Origin: Norana najaformis
Taxonomy: Eukaryota > Annelida > Clitellata > Crassiclitellata > Hormogastridae
Reading direction: 5' to 3'
Assembly (NCBI GenBank): GCA_964023275.1
Contig: OZ029914.1
Span: 36,258,424-36,322,423, forward strand
Length of the DNA stretch: 64,000 nucleotides
Of the stretch, positions 32,046-44,600 are shown piece after piece; position 1 is the first letter of the stretch, and each line of letters starts with the position of its first letter. The translations under genes and the position numbers were made by a program. The notes below the pieces were generated by a model that worked only from the letters and a program-made list of their open reading frames with translations, was not told the origin of the DNA and did no database searches.

Positions 32046-33480
32046 CCAATAACTAAACATCATTATTGTGAGTGTTTATGAAGGTATTTCAGGATTTCAT
32101 AAAACGCGCATTTGCTGGTCTTAAAAACATACATCCACCAGTTAAACCTTTAATATGTTTATGATGTAGGTCGGGATAGTCCGAGTGTTTTGTTAGTTAG
32201 CAACTGCGCAATGGCGAATTATTTGTTGGCATCGAGTTCATGGAAACGAGCTGGGCTTCTCTACGGAATCACACATGTGCTTATCAAATTATTCTAGTGC
32301 TAAATGTAGGCCTTATTTGTCGAAGATAACGAATTACGAATTGTGTGACGTGGTGGTGTAGTGGTATGGTCGCTGCCTCGTTACCGGAGGGTCGCGGTTC
32401 CGAACCTGCCTCAAGCCACTGCATAGCCACATTGGACAAATTGCTCATCCACAATTGTCTGTGAGGAAGATGAGGAAGACTTCTGGAAACCACCTCATTC
32501 ATCTCATCCCCGGGTGGCCTAAAGCCAATGGACCTGCTTTCGGGGAAAGAACTCATCATAATCAACAAATTACACCCAAGCTTAATAGTATATTGTAGTA
32601 TCCTATTTGACTTTATGCAGATGCACCCTATTTAGAAATGTTGCATTTACCATTACAGCTAAATCAACTAATTAGTTATTCTTCTGCTTATATTTAGATC
32701 CTACTGCAGTAGTCTGTTTGCCTTTCTTTGCTTTACTTCCGAGTTTTCTTCTTGTCCAAATATTCCATTCCACCGTAACGACGAACAACATAGCATTTAC
32801 ATATGCTGTAGCCATTTTTCGCAAAATTCCCATTGATTCTCGTCCATTGTTCCCTCTAAGCTGCATTCACGCATGACTTTTAAATATAGCGAGCACAACT
32901 GTTTTCGGCTAGCGCACAATTTTCGTCAGCGTATAGGCACTTTGTACTGCGATGGATCTAATTATTAAGGTCTCCTTGCTCGATGCGGCAGGATCAAAGT
33001 ACCCCAACCCGTAACGAATCAGGATCAACAGGATATCATAATCTAGGTCTTTGTAATCTACTGCAGTGTGGACGTAAAAAAGATATGGGACGAGGGTAAT
33101 GCTAATTGTAGATCAAGGGAGTGCGGGTCCACGGTAGGTTATGTTTGCTGACGTACTTTATGAATGAACCCAAAGACATATTTACTGCCCATGGTGTACG
33201 CCAGTACACGCACGGCGATAAGAACTTGAGGGAACATTGCTCTCGTCCAGAAGCTCACCAAGTCTTTATGGCTGCAATGAAACTTGTTTCATTGCACTTT
33301 GTTTTGCAACCATGTGGACTTTGCCCTTTGAGTGTTCCGTACAACGTAACAAGATCATATGTAGATCTCTCGAAGGAGAGCTCATTATAATGATATGATC
33401 AGTTATGTAGCCTATTTGATTTTTCGCTATATGCAGAATATTGCATGTGATAAGAAACACGATATATGCCGTTAGGCAAA
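32046..33480. other. Intergenic region upstream of the ENaC gene
   Basis: Apart from the SINE at 32345-32575 no gene is evident. The 89-codon frame at 33121-33390 (+) has no recognisable domain. The ENaC promoter should lie here or nearer to 33.5 kb; no TATA box stood out. Confidence 0.35.
32345..32575 (+). repeat. tRNA-derived SINE (second family)
   Basis: The element has a good A box (TGGTGTAGTGG, about 32352) and a B-box-like GGTTCCGAACC (about 32396), spaced as in tRNA genes. A conserved-looking body follows with 'CTCATCCCCGGGTGGCCTAA' and an ATAATCAAC-rich end. Its unit differs from the SINE at 22.93 kb. The 3' body shares the 'CCCCGG(T/G)TGGC' phrase with 28.61 kb. Confidence 0.6.
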
Positions 33481-33526
33481 CCTTCTAAAGAGAGTTGCTC
33501 AAACGCCAAAATACGTCGAATATTCC

Positions 33527-36500
33527 ATGACGAATTCGGGTTTAAAAGCCAACGACACCATATTCAGAAGCATAGATTATGCGTTTTCTTTACTTTCACA
33601 CAGCTCAATCAGATCATTCAAGTCACAACTGTCAAGGTTCTGCACTAAACCAAACGGACTGAAGATAGAAATGAGTCTCCCATTTTCACCGGAATACATG
33701 GCCAGTGAAACTTTTTCCTGCGACTGCGAATCGGAAATAGATGAAGCTAACAGAACCACTCTGGCGCAGGACGATGGTCACTGTAGTAAGGCTGAAGGCA
33801 CTGGCACTAACAACAGGAATTCTTTGACCTCTTTCAGCTCTTGTTCACGAGGTCCCACGACGACCGCGAACTACACTCCTGAAGATGAAGAAGAAAGAAG
33901 TCGGAGTCAAGCTGCCATCAGAGACCTTGGAATGGCGTTGGATATAAATACATGTGAAAGAAAGAAGTACAGTTTCTATAGGATCGCCCGGAGAATGATG
34001 GCAATCAGATTTTCCAATTTTGCAAACGAAGTGGCGTTAGTCGGTGTCTATAAACTCGCGCTACCAGCGAAGTCGTTGACATCTGTTGTTCGCAAAATTA
34101 TCTGGTTGATGCTTCTACTGTTCGGTGTCGGTTTCATGGTATTCCAGATTTACAAATGCATCTCCTTTTATTTAAGCTGGCCAACCATTGTCAACTACCA
34201 GGTCATTTACAACAGCTCCTTACGTTTCCCGATGGTAACAGTTTGTCCAGAAATTCTAACGAGCAGAAAAGCTGTCGAAGCCTTTCCAGCCTTAGGTAAG
34301 AATGAGTCTACTTCTCTGGTTATCTAAGTCAAGTAAAGTCTCAGTTTAGAAAGTTACATGAAATTCTGTTAACACTTTTTTGGGTTTTCATTTGACATGT
34401 TCAAATTTAAATGAAAATAGATGTTGGATCAAGTTTATTAAACTCTGGTCGCCTTTTTCAAAAAATTGTCAGCGATGTGCATTGAAATGAAGGAATTGAA
34501 AGAAACTTTCAGTTTTGCGGAAGTTACGTTGTTTTCAACAATTTTATAGGTTCTACGGCTATAGATAAAAAAATCAGTTGTATTTTGACAGAGTAGATCA
34601 TGTTTTATGTAAGACTAGGTTCCCATTGCGCCATTTAGAACCCACTGTATAACATGTTTCTCGCAAAACACAAATTCTTGTTTTGTTTCTTTCTCCAAAC
34701 TTAATTAAAAACAGAGCTTCGACAGCTTAATAATCGTTTTTCTTCATAACCTGATATACCACCCTCAGCCGACAAGCAATCGTTTCAGGCCATGATAATG
34801 GAGTGACGCTTGTCCAACATTGGCCAAATGTTGGTGTGATGGCTGGACTGCCATCTCAATACGATTGCTGGTGTTGCGGGGAGGTTAATTGGCTAACATT
34901 TCGGGCAACTTCATTATTGAGAGCAGCTTGAAGACATTAATGGAAGAGCTGAACAAGATAAAGGTCTTGCTGTGTTCCAGGTCGTGATGGAGCAGAGGTT
35001 ATGGCTCAGGTTCGACCGCCATTTCCAGACGTTGACTTCAAACCAGACTACAAACGCTTTAAAACACCGTTATGGAATGTCGATTGGGAAACGCTCTACC
35101 TAACACTCGCTCCACAAAACGAAGAGATTTTACTTGAGGTGAACCGATATGATTCCCTGCATTTTTAAAACCTCCGAATTGTATTTTGCACAAAAACGAT
35201 GAGTAGTTTGTTCTCTTTAACCTATTAATTTCTGTAAATGTGTTTTTGGTTTAGATGTCTGTTTGCATTAGAACATGACGCCTGCTTTGTTTTCCACACG
35301 ATTAGATGCTAATCAATTACTTTTATCGAGCCAGTTTCTGCTGCACCAGGTATCAACGAGTGGCGCACCAAAACGTAAGCCACATTCAACTTAATATCCA
35401 GAAGAGCAGTCCACAGAGAGATCCAGAGGCAGCCCATTTTGGATAAATAATTTAAAGAGTATGAGATCAAAATGACCCCAGCGACTGAGCAGGACGAACA
35501 GATGCAGGAAAGACTTCTAAATCTAGGTTCAGCCACCGATAAAACCCGTTCACCAAGAACAGTTCTAGTCTTAGGTATCACCGGAAAAATACAATCGGAA
35601 ATAACGCTATGTCTGAGGAAGGACTAATGAGGACTGATTATGAGTGTATCATGGTCGCCCAAACTTCAATGTTTTATGAACTTTAAGCCACATTAGCAGG
35701 ACTTAAGGTGCATAACAATTAAGCAGAAAAATTTTAAAAACGACAATGATCTAAGAAATGTGCTTTTGACAACCGTCGATTTCTAATGTTTGGACTAAAA
35801 CCTTCAGTTAATTCACAAGCACTCTCCTACCAGCAAGACTCCTTAGTCAGACTGTTTAAATGATATCTACCAACGACATTAATAACTAAACTATCAACTG
35901 GACATACGATAAACTATCGTTACAAAATCTTTAGGCGCTTCCTTACGATACATCTGCGATCCGTTTATGGAGGCTTTACACTCCAAGTCAACAGACGAGC
36001 CTCGACATGACTGAGACTCATCGCCAACTTCGCACACCTGAATGAGGGAAACCAGCGTTAATGTTCCCAAAACTTTCAGGAATTGCGCAGGCGTGGATTT
36101 CTCCCCCAAAATCTTAAAGTCTAATCGCTTTCATGCAGCATCAGCCCAAGCTACGTTCACAGCAGACCAAATAACAATGTCTTTTATAAAACATTAGCCT
36201 TTAATTAAGAGTTTATTTATTCTAGCCCTTGACCAAGAGTTTGTTCAAAAGCAGAGAATGTTACAAATCTCAGTATCTCTGCATTAATAACTTAAAGGAT
36301 GATTTATCAATAATTGTACATTGCAGTGTTTCTTTAGAATTAGCTGAATATAATTCGTGATTCCTATTTTGATAGTAACAAATGTGTCCGAATTTTTCAG
36401 TGTAAGTTCAAGAATGTACCTTGCAATTCAACTGAAGCTTTACAGACAGTCATCACTGATTTTGGATTGTGTTTCTCGTTCAATCCAAGTAAGTGAAATT

Positions 36501-39500
36501 TTCACCTTATAGATTTTCTTGCCAAGCATGAAAGATAGAGATAGAATGAGACACCGTAACAATTTGAAGGCATTCCGTATCTTTAGCACTGGCATTCAGC
36601 CATGCTGCTGTTCTGCGTGTTATTTCCTGTAATTTATGTCTAAACGTAGGACTCATGGATTGACCTTAGCCACTACCAGATTTTGGCTTTAATGATCTAC
36701 CGCATTTCGACCGAATTCTTCAACCGTTTATACCGTCTAGTCTCATTTGATAGTTTGTGCATAATTGCTACGGCGCTAATGAGGTCATTAGATTACATTA
36801 AATTAAATCATTTTAGATAATATTTATTGCGATTTATAAACTTCGTTCGTAATCAGTAGTCCTTTGAAGCAATCACTCAGGCTTTGTCGCATCCATATCA
36901 TCACACCATTTGATGCTAGAAACTCTTATTAAAACTTAGTTGATGTCCACACGGATCAGTGTCCAACGGAAAAACCTTCCGCATAGGCTGATCGAGAGAA
37001 ATGCTCAAATAACACTAACAAGAGAAAGATTAATATATAAATCCATTTAACCGGAATCAACGTATAATTGACAGCAAAGCTTCAGTCGCAACAAAATGCT
37101 GCATAATGTTTTATGTGTTAACCAACAGGTTGACCCGATTAGCTGGTTCGGTAACGCGTTGTGTCACGGCGCCTGTCAGTAAGAGGAAGCCGGTGACTAT
37201 ATTTCAGCACCTATATAGTCCTTGCAAGCTTACTCCGTGAACAGAGATCAAAATCAGTGTGGCTTCCATTGAGACAGGCAGCGGTGTCGAAGGACCTCAG
37301 TGAAAAATGAGCAATGAAAATGAGCAAGGGCTAGGCTGTGCGGTCGCTATTGAAACTGTATACATAAATTAAATAATCTGGGAATGGTAGTAAATATACA
37401 TAACGTAGAGATATGTAAGTATGATAATTATATACGGCAATGTTATTGCTACAGGCAAGGCGAATTATGTAACAACCGAGCCTGGGGCTACTAACGGACT
37501 ACGTCTTGTGCTGTGGACCAATCAGTCGGATAGTTTAGTGACAATGTCACCAGCGGCTGGGTTTAGAGTAAGTCAATCGGTATCTTATCATTCAATGAGT
37601 GCGGGAAACTCCACATAAAAGTGTTTGTAAGCCCATACATACAAGGATTGAGCGGCATACGCTAATGGCGGTATTCCTTGGTGGTCCTGGACCTGGACGT
37701 GCTTCTCAGGGAAAATCTATCCATTGTGGACCATATCAATTCCCCCTAGAGGTCCTGCTTGTACCAATTTTGTCAGACTAGAGTCATATGCCGCTTTGCA
37801 TTATTTGACACCGCTCCAATTTCACACCTTCAGTCCATCCTTCGCTGAGCCTCTCGCGTCGCTGCTAATCTACAAAATTCTCGCATGTTTCAAGCTATAG
37901 GGGAGACATGCTGCTCTGGACAAGGACAGGATTATATTCAAGATTCTACTCATGGAACAGGTCTCTTTTTTCGTGCACCCAAGGGTACATAAGAGAACTT
38001 CGGGTTCCTGACCCCAGCCATCTTAGTCGACGATTGATGCATTCTGCAGCCCGTGGAGACTTATTGGTCCCGCGTCAGTGAACGACGATGCGAACACACA
38101 CCGTGCTTCGTCATGCAACTTGCAGAACTTTTAGAGCATTCTTCCAATAAAAAAGTACTGTGTCCGCTAAATGTTCAACATAATTTCAGCATATCTGAAA
38201 TCGCACCTTTTAATTTCTGTCAGACATCCAAGTTTTAGCGCCTTTTGAGCTTCAATTATGGCGCCAAATAAAGAGCCAGTTGCACATACACACATGTATG
38301 CATTAGTATGTGTATGTTTGTGTGCAGGTTTACTTCGGAATCGTGATCGCAATAACAATTTGTATGGCGCCTTTTCAAGAGAAACTTCTTAGCGGCGTTT
38401 CCAACCATAGTTCATAAAAATGCATTGCTGAGGATTGTCGAAGCTTCATTTGGAAGCGAATGACGTATTGTCCTGATCTGATGTTGGCGAACAGCACGCT
38501 CGGCAAAAGCTCCAAGTACTCAGAGAAGGTCAATTCCTGGTCCATGGTCACAACAAGAAATGCTACAGACAAAGCATATCAATTGAAGAGATCTGCTCGC
38601 AAGATGAACTGGGGTTTTCAATGTTTCAGCCGAAGGGTCGTAGAAGACATACAGGCACGAAGCACCTAAGATGTCTGAGGTTTTCTGTCAAGGAGATTAT
38701 CCTCGCCGAGGGCACATTAAATATAGATGCAGGTGAAACATTCTCATAAATATGTAATTACGCATGTAAGTATGTATACAGTTAGGTATTTTTATGGCGC
38801 ATCAACTGTAGTATATCTCTGGAACTGTGTATGAAATAGTAACCACAAGCAGTGTTGCGCCATGTGCGGCTAATAGTACATTCTCTGTCTTACTCTTCAG
38901 ATGGTTTTGCATGATCCAAACGAATTGCCTATTATTCAGTCATTCGGATTTAGAATTTCTCCAGGATCTTCAACCTCCGTTTCGTTCTCATTTAAAAAGG
39001 CGAGTGTTTTTGTCTTACTTATTTTATATTATCTAAAGCCAATATATTACGACGATAATTACAACGTAACGTAATGTGACTTTGATATGATCATATTTTG
39101 CTTGGCATCGACAATCAAAATATTGACTTTTAATATCTTTCTTAGGCAGCACAATCGACTGAGTGCTTGGTCTATAGATAAAACTACATGAAACTTTGTC
39201 CTCTGCGTTTGGACTGGTAAATTCAAGATTGCATTATTAGATGATATTCATTCTAACTATTAGACATACAGGCTTCGAAAAAGATTCTTTGTATGAAAAA
39301 GATTGAACACATGACAGTAGAAACTGTTCTAATGTTTAAAATTAGTTTGAATCGCTAACAATTTTGAAGGATTTTTTAGAAATATAATTTAGACTTTGAG
39401 CAAGATACCGATGTGTTTGCAGTTGATCTCATTGTTCTTGGATTCCTGAAAATGAAACTGACCCCAGGATAAAAATAATGAACATTGGATTGTTTTAAGA

Positions 39501-40666
39501 GTAACCATTAGCGTATAGTTTAGATAATAATAACAAAAAAAGTAAGTTAGGTATGGTATTGCTATAGAAACGCTACGTATTACGTGAATCTTTAAAAAAT
39601 TCACGAACTCTTTAAGTAAAGTTTATATGTTTCAGACGTCTCAGTTACCTCCACCGTACGGGACCTGTCGTGAAGATGGCAGCTACAACTTCATGAGATG
39701 CATAACGTATTGCTCAGGCCAATTCTTTCTAGATAGATGCAAGTGCAGACCCTTTCAGCTACAAAGTAAGCATACAACTCTTGTTGTTCCTCGTACTAGG
39801 ACAGTGTTGGGTTCCAGATCGTTCTTGGTTGCTGGTCCACAGCTTTGCAATTCGTTGTCAAGTTCTATTCTTTCAGTCTGTTCTGTCATGTCATTCAGGT
39901 CTAAGCTAAAGACACAGCTCTTTCAACTCGTTACCAACCGTAGCCTGGCTTCTGTTTTCTCTGATACATCGAAATTCGACCCGGCTTCTCCAACGATATA
40001 AGATTTTTGATTCCAATTTGGACCTGAAGAATTATGGTAACAGAGCTATAGAAGTCAATAGATTAGATTAGATTTATGCGATATTTCTACACGATTGCAT
40101 AGGGCAGATAAATTAACAACGCCCTAGTTCAGTTTGCAACAGCACAAATATTCGGCGCTCTGAAAGACAAAATGCTAGGGTTATTTGTCTAGATATGCTC
40201 TCCGATTTTAGTTCCAGGTCCTGTGTGCAATCTGGAACAATACGCAGAATGTTTTTTGGACATGGTTGACTACTTCATTTCATCCGGAGAGTCGAGGAAA
40301 TGCGATTGCCCGCTTCAGTGCATTAAACATGAGTATCCATACTCGATATCGGCAAGTCCTCTCTCGGAGCTCTTTCTCAACTACACACTGAAGAAGCCGA
40401 ACTTCAAAGGACGAAACCTGACGATGTCAAGACTTGGAAGGGAGCTCGTCTACCTGGAGATCTTTTACTCTGAACTAATTTACACTGACATTCAGACCCT
40501 TCCTGCTTACAACATTCTTGACCTGATCTGCGAAATTGGCGGCTCCCTTGGACTGATCCTCGGAGGAAGTGTTCTTACCGTCGCCCAATTCATTCAGTTT
40601 GCAGCACAACTCTTCGGCGCTCTGAAAGTGTCATATCAGTGCAGTGGAAAGACATCGATTACCTGA
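33527..40666 (+). CDS. DEG/ENaC family cation channel subunit (7 exons, 601 aa)
   Basis: Exons: 33527-34295, 34981-35138, 36401-36488, 37455-37567, 38901-38999, 39636-39765, 40218-40666, totalling 1806 nt in frame. The product is a Na+-permeable channel subunit of the plasma membrane, forming trimers. TM1 is at about 191-213, preceded by the gating motif that reads V172-G173 where HG is usual. The extracellular domain carries T-D-F-G-L-C-F-S-F-N (328-337), G-L-R-L-V-L, A-G-F-R, then H380-D-P with the S-V-S-F-S segment, L-P-P-P-Y-G-x-C and C-K-C, all family signatures. TM2 and the selectivity filter are I-G-G-S-L-G-L-I-L-G-G-S, with G-G-S at ~568-570 where G-x-S is expected. The C-terminal tail is short. 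Translation may instead begin at 33671 (M49), an ATG also present in the exon-1 relic at 31.15 kb. Intron 5 appears to use a GC donor. A poly(A) signal lies at about 40737. Ligand (peptide, acid or mechanical) cannot be told. Confidence 0.93.
34766..34880. repeat. Foldback/MITE-like palindrome in ENaC intron 1
   Basis: The left arm with 'CAAGCAATCGTTTCAGGCCA' pairs imperfectly with a right arm ending 'TCAATACGATTGCTGGTG'. The centre is 'CCAACATTGGCCAAATGTTGG'. This forms a long imperfect hairpin of about 115 bp, typical of a small non-autonomous element. No target duplication is clear. Confidence 0.45.
35300..35600 (-). repeat. LINE C-terminal fragment (CR1-like), ENaC intron 2
   Basis: The minus strand reads P-K-T-R-T-V-L-G-E-R-V-L-S-V-A, the C-terminal 'RT..G.R.F..A.P' phrase of CR1-like LINEs, followed by a degraded 'LN.LSK' part and the shared 'GGTGCGCCA' 3' sequence. 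Confidence 0.65.
36640..36815 (+). repeat. LINE 3' end fragment (CR1-like), ENaC intron 3
   Basis: It ends with 'CGGCGCTAATGAGGTCATTA' and an ATTAAATTAAAT tail, the same terminus as the copies at 2.0 and 40.0 kb. The coding part is not recognisable. Confidence 0.55.
37568..38900. other. ENaC intron 4 with LINE tails and unexplained frames
   Basis: This 1.3-kb intron contains short coding-like frames (37599-37781, 38053-38238, 38460-38669) without recognisable domains. A LINE-type tail with 'GGCGCCTTTTCAAGAGAAAC' lies at about 38345-38400 (minus), related to 15.45 and 43.72 kb. The rest is unassigned. Confidence 0.4.
39773..40090 (+). repeat. LINE RT C-terminus and 3' end (CR1-like) in ENaC intron 6
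   Basis: The plus strand encodes R-T-R-T-V-L-G-S-R-S-F-L-V-A-G-P-Q-L-C-N-S-L, then F-R-S-K-L-K-T-Q-L-F-Q-L, the canonical C-terminus of CR1-like LINEs. The shared 3' end with 'AGAGCTATAGAAGTCAATAG' and an ATTAGATT tail follows. It is 5'-truncated. It begins only a few bases after the exon-6 donor, and its frame is continuous with exon 6. Confidence 0.75.
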
Positions 40667-41144
40667 ACGAAAAGCAATCCAATCTACTGCGTTGGATTTT
40701 ACTCAGTGAATCGCGTCAACAGTATGACATCTTTAAATAAAAACTTCAGTATATTGGTCGATGCAAAGACCTAATAATGTTATGTTTTGTTGCATTTTCG
40801 GTCACGAACACCTTTCAGTAAAGTCACTTTAGTGGTTGTTGTGAAGCTCTTATAGCGTCGTTGCAATGTAAGAAGACTCTCTTAATAAATATATATACCC
40901 AATCGGTATGAAACTGCATGAAAAGCCTAAAGTATCATTCTGGAATTGGATTCGATTATTACTTGCTTGTGAGCTACGTGAAGTATTTATTTCATCATTT
41001 TAGATGTCAGGAAAATGGCCGTTAATAAGTCAGGTAAGAAAAGAAAGTGGACATTTTCATTTTCCGTCGCGATAGTCAGTTTGATGCAGAGTTGGACTCC
41101 AATACTGCAGTTTTCTCTCAAATGTCCGGAGCAGGATGAATTAG

Positions 41145-42180
41145 ATAACAAAGATATTTTGGAATCTGGCCCAGCTCTAAGTACCAGAGACAACAGTAAA
41201 GACAGATCAAGAAAACAGAATGACGCACAACTCTTAAGCGGGATATTTGGTAGTAACAAGACCTCTTGAAGCTAGAGACATGTTGTCCACGTGGATTCGA
41301 GCATCCACTGTGACGGTTACTGTGTAGTAGGGGCCTGGAGCAAGTCTTTTACTACAGTTCCTCAGCGCCGTCGGCTGATGATCTGTCATCAGATAGTGGC
41401 TCTTAATAAATTTAGAATTAAACTGAATAATCCTCCAAAATTTAATATCACAGTACTTCGTACTGCTACGCTATAATTTATGACATATTCTAACATTTCC
41501 TATAACTTCTTCAACCCCTAATTGCAACCTTTCACCTTAGTCGAAGCCACCATATATTTAGAAAAATTACCGATTTATCTCCCTACCGATGTCCAATTAT
41601 GATGAATCCAGTCCCAAACCTGTCCACGTCTGTTTGGTTGCTCCAGAAGCTTTCAAAGTTGAATATATTTTATGTGGATAACAAATGGATTTTGCATTTC
41701 AAGTCTTCCGTACCACGAAATGCAAACCGGTATGTGAGGCTTCGACAGCAGAGCACATAAAGGGGACGATCAGCTGCTTATTGCGTCGTTCATTGCGTGC
41801 AGGTCATTGAATTTAATAGGAAATACGACAAAGGCCTAAAGGTGAACATCTTTAACAGGTCTTTAAGGACTGCTACATAAAAACCAAAATACATAATACA
41901 CACATATATCAACTGCATTCGTCTACAAGGAGCGCCCATAAGGAATTCAAGATTCGGCTTTAAAGTCAAAAGCAACGACAGCATATCACAAGCATTAAGA
42001 CTGAATTTCCTCAGCGGTCGACAAGTTCAGTCGATAGAACCAGTTTTTTTGAGTAACATTTGTCGAGCCTTTACATAGTAAGGATGAATTGAATCTCCGA
42101 GCCATCAATTTTTGTTATTAGATTCTACTAAAGAAAACTGTCGTATTCAAATGCATATCACTTAAGAATTAAGTAGCCAA
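41145..42180 (+). repeat. Segmental duplication, downstream copy
   Basis: This direct repeat of the 29.94-32.05 kb block starts near a 'AAAGATATTTTGGAATCTGG' segment and ends near 42180. It holds only the very start of the ENaC exon-1 relic (41940-42080, the 'CGACAGCATAT' block) before a deletion relative to the upstream copy. It lies immediately 3' of the functional channel gene, which suggests tandem duplication of an ENaC unit followed by decay. Confidence 0.8.
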
Positions 42181-44590
42181 GGATTGGACCTGTCTATACT
42201 CCGAAGCGGCTGAACTGGCAAGATGGCATTAGCTTTATGAGGTTCTGTTCAACAGCCTACCAGCCTCCTCGTGTAACGACCTCCAGCAAGAATCCCAGGC
42301 AGATTTTGAGGACCCGGAGATTAATCTGGAGATGACCTCGGAGGTGGTCTAGGAAGAAGTGTTAGATAATCGGAATGTGCTGTCTGATCTTGTGAATTCC
42401 CTGCATGGACCAAGTCAGCAATCCGGAGATAGCAATTCTAAATAGATACAACACGACGTTGTGAAAAATTGAAATGTTAGCAAATTTTAAGAAAAAAAGA
42501 CACCGTCTTCATTTCTTCATCCAAAGACAAAACGTCATATTTTAAAGCATATAATTCTACACACCAAGCTTGTCATCATCGGCACCGCAGAACATGTTCT
42601 TTTGTTCTGATGACATTCAGGCGTGCAATCAAGCTGCAGAGGCATTTCCGAAGCTAATAAAATGTTTGTGACATCGCAAGTAGTTTGCACTTAGATGTCG
42701 TCCAAAAGCTCATTTCCAGAAAACTCAGTGGAATTGTCAGCGGCTTCTAAGACACCTTTTAACTTAATAAACTAATCAATAGCGTGCAACGTCTGACGCA
42801 AGCGTACAATCGATTAGGATGCACACTTGATGGAAGTTTTTAAGAAATATCGCGGTCTCAACGATAGTCCGCGCCCATTGTCAGCGACCATGTTTGCCAG
42901 TACAAGAGTCGGCTGCTTGCAGCAGAAACGATTTGACGTCAGCATAAAAGGCTTTTCAAGCGTTGTGTGAAGATCGGGGTAAGAAGATGCCAAGTCTATT
43001 CAAGAATACATACTTTATGAATTACAAGAAATATAAATGTTGTTACTCGTGAGATTAGCTAGCTTTCATTCAGTAGAACAGAATGCACATCCATACAACC
43101 GTAAGTCAAGAAATTTGATTGAGGAATAATTTAAGTTCTTCTCTCTTAACACTAGTGAGCATTTCAGTTAACCTGAATCGTAGCAACATGCTTATTGAAA
43201 CAATCACGCGGCACATGCACGTTCTGTTAAAGGACTTGATTATTAATTCGAAACGTTGCCTGCTTATGAATGCTTTTGTTCATATTACACATGATAAGAA
43301 CGAGCTAATTTAGCAGAAGTCTCATAAGAAATAGCTTGAATACGACAATGCTCACCGGATTTCGCCTCAAGAGAGATAGAGAGTGGAAAGATCATCAGTC
43401 GATACTACGTCATCATGGGTGACTGCAGCGGACCCAATGCAACTCTTGCAAACCTAAAGTGTCATACTGATGTAAGCAATTAGTCTCTTGATTATTGTAA
43501 ATTTCCACAATAAATTGTTGCTGTAGTTGACAGTTACTGCTGACTATACGAAAACCCCATATAAAGAAGCTCCGTCTAGCTGCTACTGTGATCGTTTCCG
43601 ACGCTGACTTCATGATAGTGTTTAGAAGAACGATCAATTTATTTATAGCCGATTGATGCTTGCTGAGACGACGCAGAATTTACAGTTGTAACCTTTGTAA
43701 TTTTAATTATAAGTTTACATAGCGCCTCGTGAAGAGAAACTAATCAGAGACGCTCTCTTTGATCGCATAAACGATGCTAAATGCCATTAAGAACAGAAAG
43801 TTTACCAGTAAGCAAACAAAGATCAGATAACTTGAAAACTCAGATGGGGATTGGAAAGGTCATCAACTGATACTACGATAGTTGATAAAATCAACTGATA
43901 AAACTCAAATGTAGGATGACATGACCGACAATAAGGCCACAAGATTTTCGACCATTAAATGCGTGTTAGTGGTAGCTAATCTTAGACATTAGTTTTACTT
44001 AGCCAAATCATCGGATTCTTCATTTTAGGACTTTACCTAATTGAGATGTTCTAAGCCTTTATTCATGTACCACCCTATTTCCTCGCTTGAAATTCGCTTC
44101 AGTATTGAAATTCCTGCAAATTTCCTTTGTTAAATTAATTCTGTTTTAATGATTGATTCTCGTTTTGCCTTTCCAGTGTCCATTAAAATTCGTACAAACA
44201 GACGGTTTGAGTATTTACTTTATACATTCTTGCCTTTGTTTTCTTGGTAATCGCCATGCTTTTCTAGATCTTGTTTATTTTATCAAAATTTAACGCTCGT
44301 GGCTTCCATCTAATTTACATTGTTGTTTCTTTGCTACTAATACAATCAGGAGGTATAAGTTCTCCAAGATACATGAACTGCTCTATCTGCTCAGAAATGC
44401 CGGTACGGTTCCAATAAGACGATACTAGCGCAAGGAGTTGCAGAATCAATCGATATACTGTATCTGCCATTGCCCACATCTTCCTCAGGATTTTAACGAC
44501 CGAACAGACTGCTGATTCTTGGATTTCCAAGCAGTGTTTCCGCTTTCACAAAAAACTTGGGAGGATTGACTTAGAAGTTCTCTGACGATT
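42181..44590. other. Intergenic region between ENaC gene and gene B
   Basis: About 42260-42450 contains a coding-like but broken stretch (acidic, D-L-Q-Q-E-S-Q-A-D-F-E-D on plus) of unknown origin. About 43660-43790 is a LINE-type 3' end in inverse orientation ('ACATAGCGCCTCGTGAAGAG'). 43119-43313 is an unsupported 64-codon frame. No gene is proposed. Confidence 0.4.
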
Positions 44591-44600
44591 TATATAAAAA

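Noticed and set aside
32345-32410. Possible functional tRNA gene with good A and B boxes
   Set aside because: The acceptor and anticodon stems do not close, and the sequence continues into a SINE body.
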